NCBI GenBank assembly: GCA_031550975.1
Contig: JAVBOC010000003.1
Coordinates: forward strand, 62,001 to 126,000
Length of the DNA stretch: 64,000 bases
Origin: UBA947 sp031550975
GTDB taxonomy: Bacteria > Cyanobacteriota > Vampirovibrionia > Gastranaerophilales > Gastranaerophilaceae
Reading direction: 5' to 3'
In this document: positions 8,066 to 16,260 of the stretch, piece by piece
Position numbering within the stretch: position 1 is the stretch's first letter
How the letters are laid out: every line of letters begins with the position of its first letter
Notes under the pieces: generated by a model
Told to the model about the DNA's origin: nothing
The model's database searches: none
The model's input: only the letters and a program-made list of their open reading frames with translations
Program-made: the position numbers and the translations under genes

Positions 8066-9694
8066 CTACGCAGCCTGTGCTGCTTTTTTTGCTTGTTCTT
8101 TTTTGTTTGTTTGGCTTCTGTAATACCAAGGAATCAATACTCCGAGCATCAACAGAGAGAACCCAAGACTACCTAATTGACAATACGTTCGTAAATTTAT
8201 ATTATTGCCTAAATCCAGTTTTTTTGTTACATTTTTTGCTTTATTTGTTACATTTGCTCCTAGTTCTGCCGATGATTTTAGATGAGTATCTTTCCACCAG
8301 TGCAAGAATTTTTCTAGCGGATTCGCGCCGGCTTTTAGTTCTTTTGTATAGTTAAGGAGGTTTGCGCCTGCTTTGTACTTAGTAATTCCGGTCGCTATCG
8401 CTTTTGCTACATAATCTCCAAGGAAATAGAAGCTTGAGAAAGTAGCAATATCACGCAACGTTGCTTCGCGAAGCTCGTTAGCATCCTCCGACGCCGCCAT
8501 ACGGCTAGAGAATGTCGCTGTAGAAACAATTCTTGCTTGATCCATGGTCGGGAATTTACTCTTGAATTCGAGCATTTTCATACCTGGAATTTTCATCATA
8601 GAAAGCAGAGAAACACCAATCATCGCTCCAATTGAAATGAATTTTTGTTTCAATAAATCTGCTTTTTCAGCCTTTGTCGGCTCATGGTATTTACGATCTT
8701 TGAAGTCATTATAGATTGGTGCGCCTTTTTTACCGGAAGATTTACGCGTTAACCATCTGTTAATCGGTTGCATCGCAACGGCTAGTGGAAGCACAATTAC
8801 TAATGCTCCAATACTTTTTACTTTAACAAGTTTGCCGGCTCTAGTGAAAAAGTCAGTAAGCTCTGTGCTGTTTTTAATCCCCGCATGCTCAACTCCGCGC
8901 AAAACCTTTGTGGTGTTGGTTAAAAGTGAGTCGAGATTGCTTGTGAATAATTCTTTATCGCCCTTGAACTTGATAAGTTCAGCACTTTGAGTTTTTCCAA
9001 CAATATGATTGAACACGTCGTCAACAAGCTCGCTGTCGTGCTTTTTCTGTGTAATTGAAGTTGCCAACTTGTCAATCAAGCCATCAAGTTTGTTGTCACC
9101 TTTAAGAATGGTTTCAAAATCTCTTACGCCTTTTCCATCCACACCTTCAATATTATTTAGCATCTTTTTAATGACATTTTTGTATTTTTCTTGGCCAGTT
9201 CCATCCGCTTTTTCATAATGTGATTTAATTTTATCCAACGAATTATTATCAGCCCAAGTGCCGGAAAGGCTTGATTTTTTGAACGCCCCCATTATCGGAC
9301 CGCTGGCAAGCCAGGCAACACCCATAGCAATAAAACCTGGAATTAAACAGTTTACAATTAATCCCGAACTCTCACGTCTAAATGCCTCAACACCGGCGTG
9401 ATAGTTAGGGTCCTTATACTTATTACCATCTTTATCAGTTTTTTCGCAGCCTACATAGGTTTCAACATAGGTTCTTGGCAAAATTGCTGACGCCAAATCA
9501 AGCGCTGTAACGTGTGCCATCGGATATTTTTCCAAATATTGCACACCTTGTAAAAGCATCTCTGTCGGCCCGCCAAAAGACTGTTGATATTTTGGGGCGA
9601 ACTTGCTACCGCCATTTCCGGAAGCTTGTTTGTCGCTGCCTAATTGCGGGGAAACACTACTATTAACACTTGTATATTTAATCTTATCTATCAT
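8066..9694 (-). CDS. large SFG-motif protein, tandem paralogue B, unknown function
   Basis: A 542-residue paralogue of the gene downstream. The short aromatic-Gly signature is QSFGG at about residues 38-42. Shared blocks are QPINRWLTRK (mid-protein), SSRMAASEDANELREA and a C-terminal hydrophobic segment followed by a Lys/Ala tail. Hydrophobic stretches at about 105-130, 290-310, 350-370 and 510-530 suggest several membrane passes or hairpins. No Shine-Dalgarno precedes the ATG; TATAAT on the minus strand near 9727-9732 would give a leader of about 28 bases. Function unknown. Confidence 0.7.
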   Translation of the reverse strand: MIDKIKYTSVNSSVSPQLGSDKQASGNGGSKFAPKYQQSFGGPTEMLLQGVQYLEKYPMAHVTALDLASAILPRTYVETYVGCEKTDKDGNKYKDPNYHAGVEAFRRESSGLIVNCLIPGFIAMGVAWLASGPIMGAFKKSSLSGTWADNNSLDKIKSHYEKADGTGQEKYKNVIKKMLNNIEGVDGKGVRDFETILKGDNKLDGLIDKLATSITQKKHDSELVDDVFNHIVGKTQSAELIKFKGDKELFTSNLDSLLTNTTKVLRGVEHAGIKNSTELTDFFTRAGKLVKVKSIGALVIVLPLAVAMQPINRWLTRKSSGKKGAPIYNDFKDRKYHEPTKAEKADLLKQKFISIGAMIGVSLLSMMKIPGMKMLEFKSKFPTMDQARIVSTATFSSRMAASEDANELREATLRDIATFSSFYFLGDYVAKAIATGITKYKAGANLLNYTKELKAGANPLEKFLHWWKDTHLKSSAELGANVTNKAKNVTKKLDLGNNINLRTYCQLGSLGFSLLMLGVLIPWYYRSQTNKKEQAKKAAQAA

Positions 9695-9903
9695 TATTTT
9701 TTAAGTCTGGTGTAATTAACACACTAATTATAAACTTGTTATGTGCTTTTTAAAAGCCCTAAAAAACCAAAATTGCCTAGTTTGCTTCTAATGTTAAGCT
9801 AATATTAAGCAATTTTTTAAAATAAATATTTAAACATAGGAAACTTTAAACTGTTTTCTTATTTTTTTTTATAAAATAATGGAGCCTTTAAAACAAAACT
9901 CTC

Positions 9904-9926
9904 AAAAGCCCTATTTGCGGGCTAAA
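9904..9926 (-). terminator. terminator after the CCA-adding enzyme gene
   Basis: AGCCC (9907-9911) pairs with GGGCT (9919-9923), followed on the minus strand by TTTT. It lies just past the stop codon at 9929. Confidence 0.65.
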
Positions 9927-9928
9927 AA

Positions 9929-11320
9929 TTATTGTAAAGAATTGTTAAGCATTTTGACGAATTCTATTGCTTCAGGCTTAGAATTAACCTCACCGGACAT
10001 TTGAGACTCATGAAGCTCCCCGATGATTGTTCCAAGCCGCGGGGAAGGTTTTATATTCAAAATCTCCATTATTTCAGTGCCGGAGAGGAGTTTTGGTAAC
10101 TCCGCAGCCGCTTTTCCTTTTTCTATATAGAAATCAATAAGTCTATCAAGTGCTGCATTGTTTCTTGCGACTATTTCATCCGTAATAACCTCTCCACGCG
10201 CTGAAAGCCTGTCGGCTTTGGCAAGGACAACAACATCTATAGCATTGTCATTAAGCTTGCGAACAAAGCGAATCATGGTCTTTTCAGATACCTCAGGATC
10301 GCTCATTAGTTGCGCCGGATAGATGTGATTTTTAACCATGTCAGCAATATAAGCTATCTGTTTTTTTGAAAATTTCATTTTTTTAAGAAATTCCGCAGCA
10401 ATTTTTGCTCCGACATCATCATGTTTTATAAAGCGGTGGCGGCCTTCTTCCTCAATAGTCCAAGTTGCGAATTTGCCGATGTCGTGCATAAAGCCGACAA
10501 GTTTCAAATGTGCCAGTCTTGAAAAACCCCCAAAATCACTTTTATCCAACTGTTCTTTAACTTCCGGTCGGGCGTTTTCATACAACTGTTGAATTTGTTT
10601 GACCGTTTCGACAGAGTGTTCAAATAGTCTTAAATGATGGTGCGGGTTTGACGGAATCTTTTTTAGCTCCTCGACAAAAGGAAGAAATTCAGCCAGTAAT
10701 CCGCTCTCATCAGCACCCCGAAGTGCTTCTGTAGCATATTCACCGTTAAATAATTTCATTAACTCATAAGCAACACGTTCTTTTGCAGGTTTTGCAATTA
10801 GGCTTTTATGTTTAACTACAATTTCAGCAGTTTCAGGAGAAATTTTAAACCCTGTAACTGCTTGAAAGCGGTAAACTCGCAGCAATCTTAACGGATCATC
10901 CAGGAAGTTTTGCTCAGAAACGTGTCTTATGATTTTATTTTTTATATCTTCTAAACCTTTGCAAGGGTCAATTATGGCGCCGGTTTTAAGATTCACGGCA
11001 ACAGCATTAAGCGTCAAGTCGCGGCGCATTAGGTCTTTTGTTAGTGAATCTTCTATCGGATTTGTAACATCAACGGTTACACCATCTTTGGCTATTCTGT
11101 AAATTTTGTTTTCCTCATCCAGCGGCACAAATGTCCCGTCGAGAAGTTCTTCTACTTTTTTCGCAAAAGATTGCGCACACTCATCAACAACCAGCAAGTC
11201 AAAGTCATCGATAGATTCACCTTTTCCAAGGTAAAAATCTCGCACAGCACCACCAACAAGGTAGATTTCATTGTCGAAATTATTTTTTATTTTATCTAGA
11301 ATTTCATTTATTATATTCAT
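9929..11320 (-). CDS. cca: CCA-adding tRNA nucleotidyltransferase with HD domain
   Basis: Adds or repairs the 3'-CCA end of tRNAs. The 463-residue protein has the polymerase-beta-like head with GGAVRD and the catalytic DDFDLL acidic pair near the N-terminus, the RRDLTLNA motif, the ERVAYE neck motif, and an HD domain (HDIGKF) in the C-terminal half, as in bacterial class II enzymes of the cca/pcnB superfamily. The ATG at 11320 was preferred to 11329 because AGGA is 10 bases from the former and 1 base from the latter. The start overlaps the end of rsmE by 17 bases, so they form an operon. Specificity (CCA versus A-only) is not resolved. Confidence 0.92.
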   Translation of the reverse strand: MNIINEILDKIKNNFDNEIYLVGGAVRDFYLGKGESIDDFDLLVVDECAQSFAKKVEELLDGTFVPLDEENKIYRIAKDGVTVDVTNPIEDSLTKDLMRRDLTLNAVAVNLKTGAIIDPCKGLEDIKNKIIRHVSEQNFLDDPLRLLRVYRFQAVTGFKISPETAEIVVKHKSLIAKPAKERVAYELMKLFNGEYATEALRGADESGLLAEFLPFVEELKKIPSNPHHHLRLFEHSVETVKQIQQLYENARPEVKEQLDKSDFGGFSRLAHLKLVGFMHDIGKFATWTIEEEGRHRFIKHDDVGAKIAAEFLKKMKFSKKQIAYIADMVKNHIYPAQLMSDPEVSEKTMIRFVRKLNDNAIDVVVLAKADRLSARGEVITDEIVARNNAALDRLIDFYIEKGKAAAELPKLLSGTEIMEILNIKPSPRLGTIIGELHESQMSGEVNSKPEAIEFVKMLNNSLQ

Positions 11321-12023
11321 GTAAAACATTTCCTAATCCAACAATAACAGCTGTTTCAGCCTTTAAAATCAAGTTGCCCAAACTAATCATCGGGATTTTG
11401 TTATCTTGAAAATATTTGAACTCACGCGGCGAAAATCCGCCTTCCGGTCCAATAATTACCAGCATTTTTTCGTTTTTTTTGATTGGATTTTCATTTAAAA
11501 ATTTATGCAATGTCAATTTTGTATCACGTTCGCAAAAAGCCAGCACTTTGTCAAAGCCTTTTATTTCTTCAAGTTTGGTCAGATTATAAACCTTTGGAAT
11601 ATTCGCCCTCTCACACTGTTTAGACGCCTCTGAAGCGATCTTTTGCCATTTTACCACCTTGGACTCAATAACAGATTTTTTAACCGTGCAATTGTCTGTT
11701 ATGAGCGGATAAACTCCGGCCACGCCGAGTTCGGTTGCTTTTTCTATAATAATATTCTGCGCATCGCTTCGCAGCGGCGATTGTGCCAAGTAAAGTTCAA
11801 AATCTAATTTGCGGTTTGATTTATATGATTTTTCAATCTTTGCCACAACAGTTCCTTGGGCAATTTTTTCGATAATAGTTTCGTATTGAATTTCTTTTTC
11901 GTCGATTAGAAGCAGCTTTTCACCGGCTTTTGCGCGCAAAGATTTGGCTATATGGTTATAATCTTCGCTCACATAGGCTTTTCCTTCTCTGATATCTTTT
12001 GAGTTAATAAAAAAATGCGGCAT
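11304..12023 (-). CDS. rsmE: 16S rRNA m3U1498 methyltransferase
   Basis: Methylates N3 of uridine 1498 of 16S rRNA. The 239-residue length fits RsmE. The SPOUT-fold C-terminal knot motifs are clear: IIGPEGGFSPRE and the LGNLILKAETA stretch. An N-terminal PUA-like domain (about 1-70) precedes it, and the middle carries AQSPLRSDAQNIIIEKATELGV. AAGGAG lies 6 bases before the ATG. It is first in an operon with cca and divergent from the DUF2229 gene across 66 bases. Confidence 0.95.
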   Translation of the reverse strand: MPHFFINSKDIREGKAYVSEDYNHIAKSLRAKAGEKLLLIDEKEIQYETIIEKIAQGTVVAKIEKSYKSNRKLDFELYLAQSPLRSDAQNIIIEKATELGVAGVYPLITDNCTVKKSVIESKVVKWQKIASEASKQCERANIPKVYNLTKLEEIKGFDKVLAFCERDTKLTLHKFLNENPIKKNEKMLVIIGPEGGFSPREFKYFQDNKIPMISLGNLILKAETAVIVGLGNVLHEYNK

Positions 12024-12054
12024 TTTTGCTCCTTAAAACAATATTACCTCAAAA

Positions 12055-12083
12055 TTGCAATTTTTTCTCGTTTGGTCTAGAAT
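12055..12083 (+). promoter_or_regulatory. leaderless promoter of the DUF2229 gene
   Basis: TTGCAA (12055-12060), 17-base spacer, TAGAAT (12078-12083). The -10 box ends 6 bases before the ATG at 12090. Confidence 0.65.
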
Positions 12084-12089
12084 TCAGGA

Positions 12090-13160
12090 ATGAACAGTTC
12101 TGAAATGATTATAGGCATACCGCGCGCGATGTCGTTCTATCACAATTACCCGTTCTATTTCGGATTCTTTTCCGACTTAGGCATAAAAATTGTGTTGTCC
12201 GATATGACCACAAAACACACTCTCTCAAGCGGTTCAGCGCTCGTTGTAACAGAAACATGTCTTCCTATTAAGATTTACATCGGACACGTTCTCAATTTGC
12301 TTGACAAAGGCGTTACGAAGATTTTTGTGCCATCCATTCAATCGATTGATCACAAGATTTATAATTGCTCAAAAATCCGCGGGTTACCGGATTTGGTCAG
12401 AAATGTTGTTAAGCAAGACTTTACGATGATTGAAGCAACGTTTGATAAATCCGAAAAGAACCAAGGGTTTTATGAGTTTTTAGGCGAAATCGCTAATTAT
12501 TTCGGGATAAAAGACAAAAAACGCATTAAAAACGCCTCGAAAGCTGGCTGGAAAGTTCACAACAACTTTCACATCATGTCTAAATCAGGTATGAGCTACG
12601 AAAAAGCGATGAATTATGCGCTTCAAGGTAAAGTTTTTATTGAAAATCCGACCCGTGAATACCCTATTCAAGTGGCCGTAATCTCCCACGGTTACAACAT
12701 TTACGATGACAGAGCTTCAATGAAAATTTTTAGCAAATTGGAAGATATGGGCGTTCGTACTTTATCAGCCCTTCAACTTTCTGACGAGCAAATGGAAGAC
12801 GGCATCAAAACCCTTGATCAAGAGCTATACTGGGCAAACGAGCACGAAATGACCGGTGCAGCAGGACATTATTTAAAAGACTCTAAAACGGACGGTATAA
12901 TTACAGTAACAGCCTTTGGCTGCGGCCCTGATTCACTAATGATTGAGCGAATGACCCGTAAAGCAAAACATTTTAACAAACCAATGCTGAACCTTACCAT
13001 CGACGAACAAACAGGCGAAGCTGGCTTTATAACTCGTCTGGAGGCATTCGTTGACATGCTATATCGTAAAAAACGTGCAAAATTAATGGATATTGATATC
13101 AACGGGCAAAATAAAAGCGAATATGCCCCGCATATTGATTCAATTGAAACCATTAACTAA
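12090..13160 (+). CDS. DUF2229-type protein, relative of 2-hydroxyacyl-CoA dehydratase activases
   Basis: A 356-residue protein that matches the DUF2229 region of large acyl-CoA dehydratase activase-related proteins. It has an IGIPRAMSFY start, VVTETCLPIKI with a conserved Cys, the FVPSIQ strand, and TAFGCGPDS with a second conserved Cys followed by the LTIDEQTGEAGFITRLEAF block. The ASKHA ATPase half normally fused or adjacent is absent here. The two Cys sites are consistent with Fe-S cluster binding, as in the dehydratase D component. Known relatives occur mostly in anaerobes; the physiological role is not established. A strong terminator follows. Confidence 0.8.
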   Translation: MNSSEMIIGIPRAMSFYHNYPFYFGFFSDLGIKIVLSDMTTKHTLSSGSALVVTETCLPIKIYIGHVLNLLDKGVTKIFVPSIQSIDHKIYNCSKIRGLPDLVRNVVKQDFTMIEATFDKSEKNQGFYEFLGEIANYFGIKDKKRIKNASKAGWKVHNNFHIMSKSGMSYEKAMNYALQGKVFIENPTREYPIQVAVISHGYNIYDDRASMKIFSKLEDMGVRTLSALQLSDEQMEDGIKTLDQELYWANEHEMTGAAGHYLKDSKTDGIITVTAFGCGPDSLMIERMTRKAKHFNKPMLNLTIDEQTGEAGFITRLEAFVDMLYRKKRAKLMDIDINGQNKSEYAPHIDSIETIN

Positions 13161-13175
13161 AGGAATTTAAACATT

Positions 13176-13203
13176 AAAAAAGCGCCTCATCGGCGCTTTT
13201 TTA
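13176..13203. terminator. rho-independent terminator
   Basis: AAAAAAGCGCC and GGCGCTTTTTT pair around a TCATC loop. It ends the DUF2229 gene and can also end the small convergent minus-strand gene. Confidence 0.9.
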
Positions 13204-13218
13204 ATTCGCGTATTGCGA

Positions 13219-13392
13219 TTAATGCGTTACCATAGGGAAATCTCTTTCCACTACACTTGAAGTACACTCAAAAATACTAGTCAAGAAGCGCTCAATGGCT
13301 CTTTCCATAGACTTAACTTCCGCCTTCAACTCTTTGTAATTCTCACTCTTAACTTCACTCAGTGCATTTCTAAATTTTTCATCATTGTACAT
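13219..13392 (-). CDS. small 57-residue hypothetical protein
   Basis: A short open reading frame from an ATG at 13392 to a TAA at 13219. AGGAG lies 8 bases before the start, which makes translation likely. The product begins MYNDEKFRNAL and is a charged amphipathic helix for most of its length (Lys/Glu rich to about residue 34), then a short tail with one Cys. It sits between a terminator and the divergent kinase-like gene. No family is recognised. Confidence 0.6.
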   Translation of the reverse strand: MYNDEKFRNALSEVKSENYKELKAEVKSMERAIERFLTSIFECTSSVVERDFPMVTH

Positions 13393-13438
13393 TTACATAC
13401 TCCTATTTAACTTTAACATGCTGATTAACGGCTTCGTT

Positions 13439-13467
13439 TTGACAAAACTTTAACATTATACGAATAT
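13439..13467 (+). promoter_or_regulatory. candidate promoter of the uridine-kinase-like gene
   Basis: Consensus TTGACA at 13439-13444 with a weak -10 GAATAT at 13462-13467 (17-base spacer). It would give a leader of about 65 bases to the ATG at 13540. Confidence 0.35.
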
Positions 13468-13539
13468 TGTTACAAAATTTTAAATTTGCACAAAAAGAAA
13501 CTGGTTTTGTGTAGAATAGACAAAGAGGTTAAGGAAAAG

Positions 13540-14370
13540 ATGAAAGATTTAGCATTTTCAAGTTATGACTATTATTCCGGCGCAAGCGATATGGAGCTTG
13601 TTTCGCGCGTTGTTGAGTCACTAAAACAGATTTTAGAAGACGATAAAAAACAAGCGCGTCCGTTGTTTTTGAAAATTTCTGACAATCTTGTCCATAGCAT
13701 AGCTAAAAAAGCCATCCACGAGCGCGCAAAAACATTTATTGTCGGGATTACAGGCGAGAGTGCTTCTGGAAAAACTGTTTTTGTAGACAATACAATTGCA
13801 GCATGTGTCAAGGAAAACCGCGGGGTTTATACAGTAATTCGCTGCGACGATTACTATAAAGACACTTCAAAAGAACTTCAAGACGCAGGCAGCTATGAAG
13901 CATTGTTCAAAACAGGTTTTAGCTTTGATACCCCTGATGTTATAGATTTGGAATTAATGAAAACACATATTATGCAGTTAAAAAACGGCGAAACGACAAT
14001 CTCTCCGGCCTATGATTTTGTAACTTGTGAATCAAATCCGGACGGAGAAATCAAAACTCCGGCTACAGTTATCCTCACTGAAGGGTTATATGTTTTAAAC
14101 GAAAATGTTCGCGATATTATTGACATTAAAGTCTACGTTTTTACACCACTTGAAGTCATTAAAGACCGTTGGTACAAAAGAGCGGAGCTTCGCGGCAAAA
14201 CCGGCGAAGCAGCCGACTTACAGTTTGCTGATGTAAACAAAACGGCCCAACAATATATCAGGCCTAATTATGAAACCGCTGATGCAGTAATCAACGGATG
14301 CGTCTCCGAGGAGTACATCCGTGAGATTACCGACAAAATTTTCCACACACTACACGATATAGTGTCTTAG
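13540..14370 (+). CDS. uridine kinase / phosphoribulokinase family P-loop kinase
   Basis: A 276-residue P-loop kinase. The Walker A is GITGESASGKT at about residues 69-79. RCDDYY follows, as in uridine kinases where the Asp binds the nucleoside, and later FDTPDVIDL, TEGLYVL and a DRWYKRAELRGKTG lid-like segment are present. It is longer than ordinary Udk because of about 60 extra N-terminal residues forming a helical region. The ATG at 13540 has AAGGA upstream. A TTG at 13486 would add 18 residues but has no ribosome binding site. The substrate could be uridine/cytidine or another small metabolite. Confidence 0.75.
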   Translation: MKDLAFSSYDYYSGASDMELVSRVVESLKQILEDDKKQARPLFLKISDNLVHSIAKKAIHERAKTFIVGITGESASGKTVFVDNTIAACVKENRGVYTVIRCDDYYKDTSKELQDAGSYEALFKTGFSFDTPDVIDLELMKTHIMQLKNGETTISPAYDFVTCESNPDGEIKTPATVILTEGLYVLNENVRDIIDIKVYVFTPLEVIKDRWYKRAELRGKTGEAADLQFADVNKTAQQYIRPNYETADAVINGCVSEEYIREITDKIFHTLHDIVS

Positions 14371-14711
14371 AACGCTTTTTCACAATCGTTGCATTTTGGT
14401 GGTGGCGGAGTTTTGCACTTGTTACATTTGTTGCATGTCTCTTTTTTGCATGGAGCCGCTGCACCGGTACACTTGTTACACTTAGGTTCTTTAGCGCATT
14501 TAACTTTTTTACAAGTTACTTTTTCTTTTGTGCAAGGTTCGCATCTTTTAAATCCTTTAAAGATGTTCCAGCTAAAGTTAGAAGTTGTAGTTGTTCTTAC
14601 CTCTTCATATTGTGGCGCTGTTTTGTTACAAGGGCACGGACGTGCATAAGCATGAGGCACTGACATCAAAAATATTGCAAGCGCGCATACTGATAGAATT
14701 GTTTTTTTCAT
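14367..14711 (-). CDS. secreted Cys/Lys-rich small protein
   Basis: A 114-residue precursor. A Sec signal peptide (KK, then a hydrophobic core) ends at A21-Y-A23, leaving a mature protein of about 90 residues with 14 cysteines. They are arranged as CPC, CEPC, CKKVKC, CNKC, CNKCNKC and CNDC, separated by Lys and Pro. Such spacing suits metal chelation or a disulfide-dense envelope protein. AAAGGG lies upstream of the ATG at 14711. It overlaps the convergent kinase gene by 4 bases. The antisense frame is only a mirror of the repeated Cys codons. Confidence 0.7.
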   Translation of the reverse strand: MKKTILSVCALAIFLMSVPHAYARPCPCNKTAPQYEEVRTTTTSNFSWNIFKGFKRCEPCTKEKVTCKKVKCAKEPKCNKCTGAAAPCKKETCNKCNKCKTPPPPKCNDCEKAF

Positions 14712-14814
14712 AACACATTCCCTTTCTTTACTACATTTTAATTGTACATGGGAAAGCATGCTTAAACGACACCTAAATAGGCTAGTGGAGAGTCCATAGT
14801 CAGGCTAATACAAA

Positions 14815-14846
14815 AGTACCGGATTTCGTGAATGAAACCCGGTACT
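14815..14846 (-). terminator. terminator of the SLH-domain gene
   Basis: AGTACCGG (14815-14822) and CCGGTACT (14839-14846) form an 8-bp stem extended inside by TTTC/GAAA; TTTTG follows on the minus strand. It lies 23 bases past the stop. Confidence 0.75.
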
Positions 14847-14868
14847 CTTAATTATTGGTATTATTTAA

Positions 14869-16143
14869 CTACTTGATGATGCTTGCATCTTGAAGAAGAA
14901 TAGCATAAATCTGTTCGCCTTCTCTAGCATTATAGTTAAGACCTGGAGTTACTAAACCGGTGATTAGACCAACCGCTGCACCAACAGGAGCGCCGATTGC
15001 GATACCAGTACCGATTTTTGTAGGGTCAGGAATAAAGCCGAAGCCTACACCAGCACCTGTACCAACTGCCGCACCGCCTACTGTGTATAAAGCAAGTTTA
15101 CCAGCTGTCATCCAAGGACCTTCTTTAAGTTCGTAGTTTTTGTAGAATGGTTTTGCGCATAAATCAACTGTTTTACCTGAAGGTAAGATTGCTTTGTTGA
15201 TTTGAAGGTATGCACGAGCATTCTTGTTGAACCACTGTGGATCTTTAATATCAAGCACTGACGCGATGAATTTTGTACCACAAGGGAAAACTACTGTACC
15301 TTCTTTAGTAACAATGTCTTTGTTAGTTGTGAAGTTAACAACATCACCTGCTTGAGCATCTTTAGATCTGAATTTAGCGTCATAAGCTACTTGAAGCGCG
15401 TTGCCTTCAAGAACGATGTATCTCAAGTTAGTGATTTTTACTTCGTCACATGGAGCTTTTTTAGTTGAATCTAAATGCTCAGTTGCAAGAAGTGTTTCTT
15501 TGCCTTTGTATTGATCTTTAACAAGGCCTAGTTTGTCTTTTAATCTAGCTAAAAGAACTGCTGCTTCCGCTCTTGTTAAGTTGTCATTAGGACGAAGTTC
15601 GTTTTTATCAGGATGGTTTACATAGATACCATAGCTGATAGTTTTGATGTAAACATTTTTTGCCCAAGTCGGGATTTTGTTAGCATCAGAGAACTGATTC
15701 AAGACAGATGTGCTGCCTGAAAAGTCTTTTGTAATGTGGCTGATAACAGATTGAGTTTCAGCTCTTGTAATTGAGTTTCCTGGTTTGAATGTTCCATCCG
15801 GATAACCATAAACTAAACCAATTTGATCAGAACGTAAAATGTTCAAATAATACGAATCTGAAGATTTAATGTCGCTGAATTTGTTTTTCACAGTTACATT
15901 AAGTTTGTCATTCCCTAAAACTTTTAACAAAGCAGCAACGAAATCTGCTCTTGTGATAGAAGCTTCAGGAGAGAAACGATTGCCTGCACCAACAGACATA
16001 ATGCCGCCGTCAGTTACAATCTGAATTTCTTTAGCTGCCCAATAGTTTGAGTTCACGTCTGCAATTCCAGCCGCAGCAAGCGCAGGAAACGTGTTGAATG
16101 CCATTAAGCAAAAAGCCATAACAGCTGCAAAAATCTTTTTCAT
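14869..16143 (-). CDS. SLH-domain envelope protein
   Basis: A 424-residue secreted protein. After a signal peptide (about residues 1-25, ending ALA-AA) come three S-layer homology repeats to about residue 210. Each has the F/W...A...I..L...G...G...F.P...ITRA pattern (SPEASITRADF, KPGNSITRAET, RPNDNLTRAEA). A beta-rich middle region follows, and the C-terminus carries a Gly-zipper pair of hydrophobic helices (about 350-405). SLH repeats bind pyruvylated or peptidoglycan-linked polymers. GAGGA is 5 bases before the ATG at 16143; an in-frame GTG at 16155 would overlap that site. A perfect inverted repeat overlaps the promoter. Confidence 0.9.
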   Translation of the reverse strand: MKKIFAAVMAFCLMAFNTFPALAAAGIADVNSNYWAAKEIQIVTDGGIMSVGAGNRFSPEASITRADFVAALLKVLGNDKLNVTVKNKFSDIKSSDSYYLNILRSDQIGLVYGYPDGTFKPGNSITRAETQSVISHITKDFSGSTSVLNQFSDANKIPTWAKNVYIKTISYGIYVNHPDKNELRPNDNLTRAEAAVLLARLKDKLGLVKDQYKGKETLLATEHLDSTKKAPCDEVKITNLRYIVLEGNALQVAYDAKFRSKDAQAGDVVNFTTNKDIVTKEGTVVFPCGTKFIASVLDIKDPQWFNKNARAYLQINKAILPSGKTVDLCAKPFYKNYELKEGPWMTAGKLALYTVGGAAVGTGAGVGFGFIPDPTKIGTGIAIGAPVGAAVGLITGLVTPGLNYNAREGEQIYAILLQDASIIK

Positions 16144-16172
16144 AATAATCCTCACTCTTTCACTTTACTATA

Positions 16173-16214
16173 AAATCATTTTCAGTTATGATTATAATAT
16201 ACTGAAAATGATTT
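16173..16214. promoter_or_regulatory. perfect 14-bp inverted repeat over the SLH gene promoter (operator candidate)
   Basis: The left arm (16173-16186, AAATCATTTTCAGT) and right arm (16201-16214, ACTGAAAATGATTT) are exact reverse complements 14 bases apart. The minus-strand promoter is TTTACA (16214-16219), 17-base spacer, TATAAT (16191-16196), with a start near 16184. One arm thus fills the -35/-10 spacer and the other covers the start point, as expected for a repressor operator. The half-site resembles a Fur box only loosely. Confidence 0.65.
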
Positions 16215-16219
16215 GTAAA
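16191..16219 (-). promoter_or_regulatory. promoter of the SLH-domain gene
   Basis: TTTACA (16214-16219), 17 bases, TATAAT (16191-16196) on the minus strand, giving a leader of about 40 bases with a GAGGA ribosome binding site. Confidence 0.7.
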
Positions 16220-16260
16220 TAGATATTTCTATTTGTAACGACTTGAGAGGGAAGATATAA

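Noticed and set aside
13486..13539. TTG start for the kinase-like gene
   Set aside because: No ribosome binding site; the ATG at 13540 has AAGGA. The longer form cannot be fully excluded.
14389..14649. Open frame antisense to the Cys-rich secreted gene
   Set aside because: Mirror of repeated Cys/Lys codons (Leu/His-rich product); the sense gene has signal peptide and Shine-Dalgarno.
16173..16214. Calling the inverted repeat a Fur box
   Set aside because: Half-site similarity (TGAAAATGATT) is loose and the 14-base spacer does not match the standard 19-bp Fur operator.
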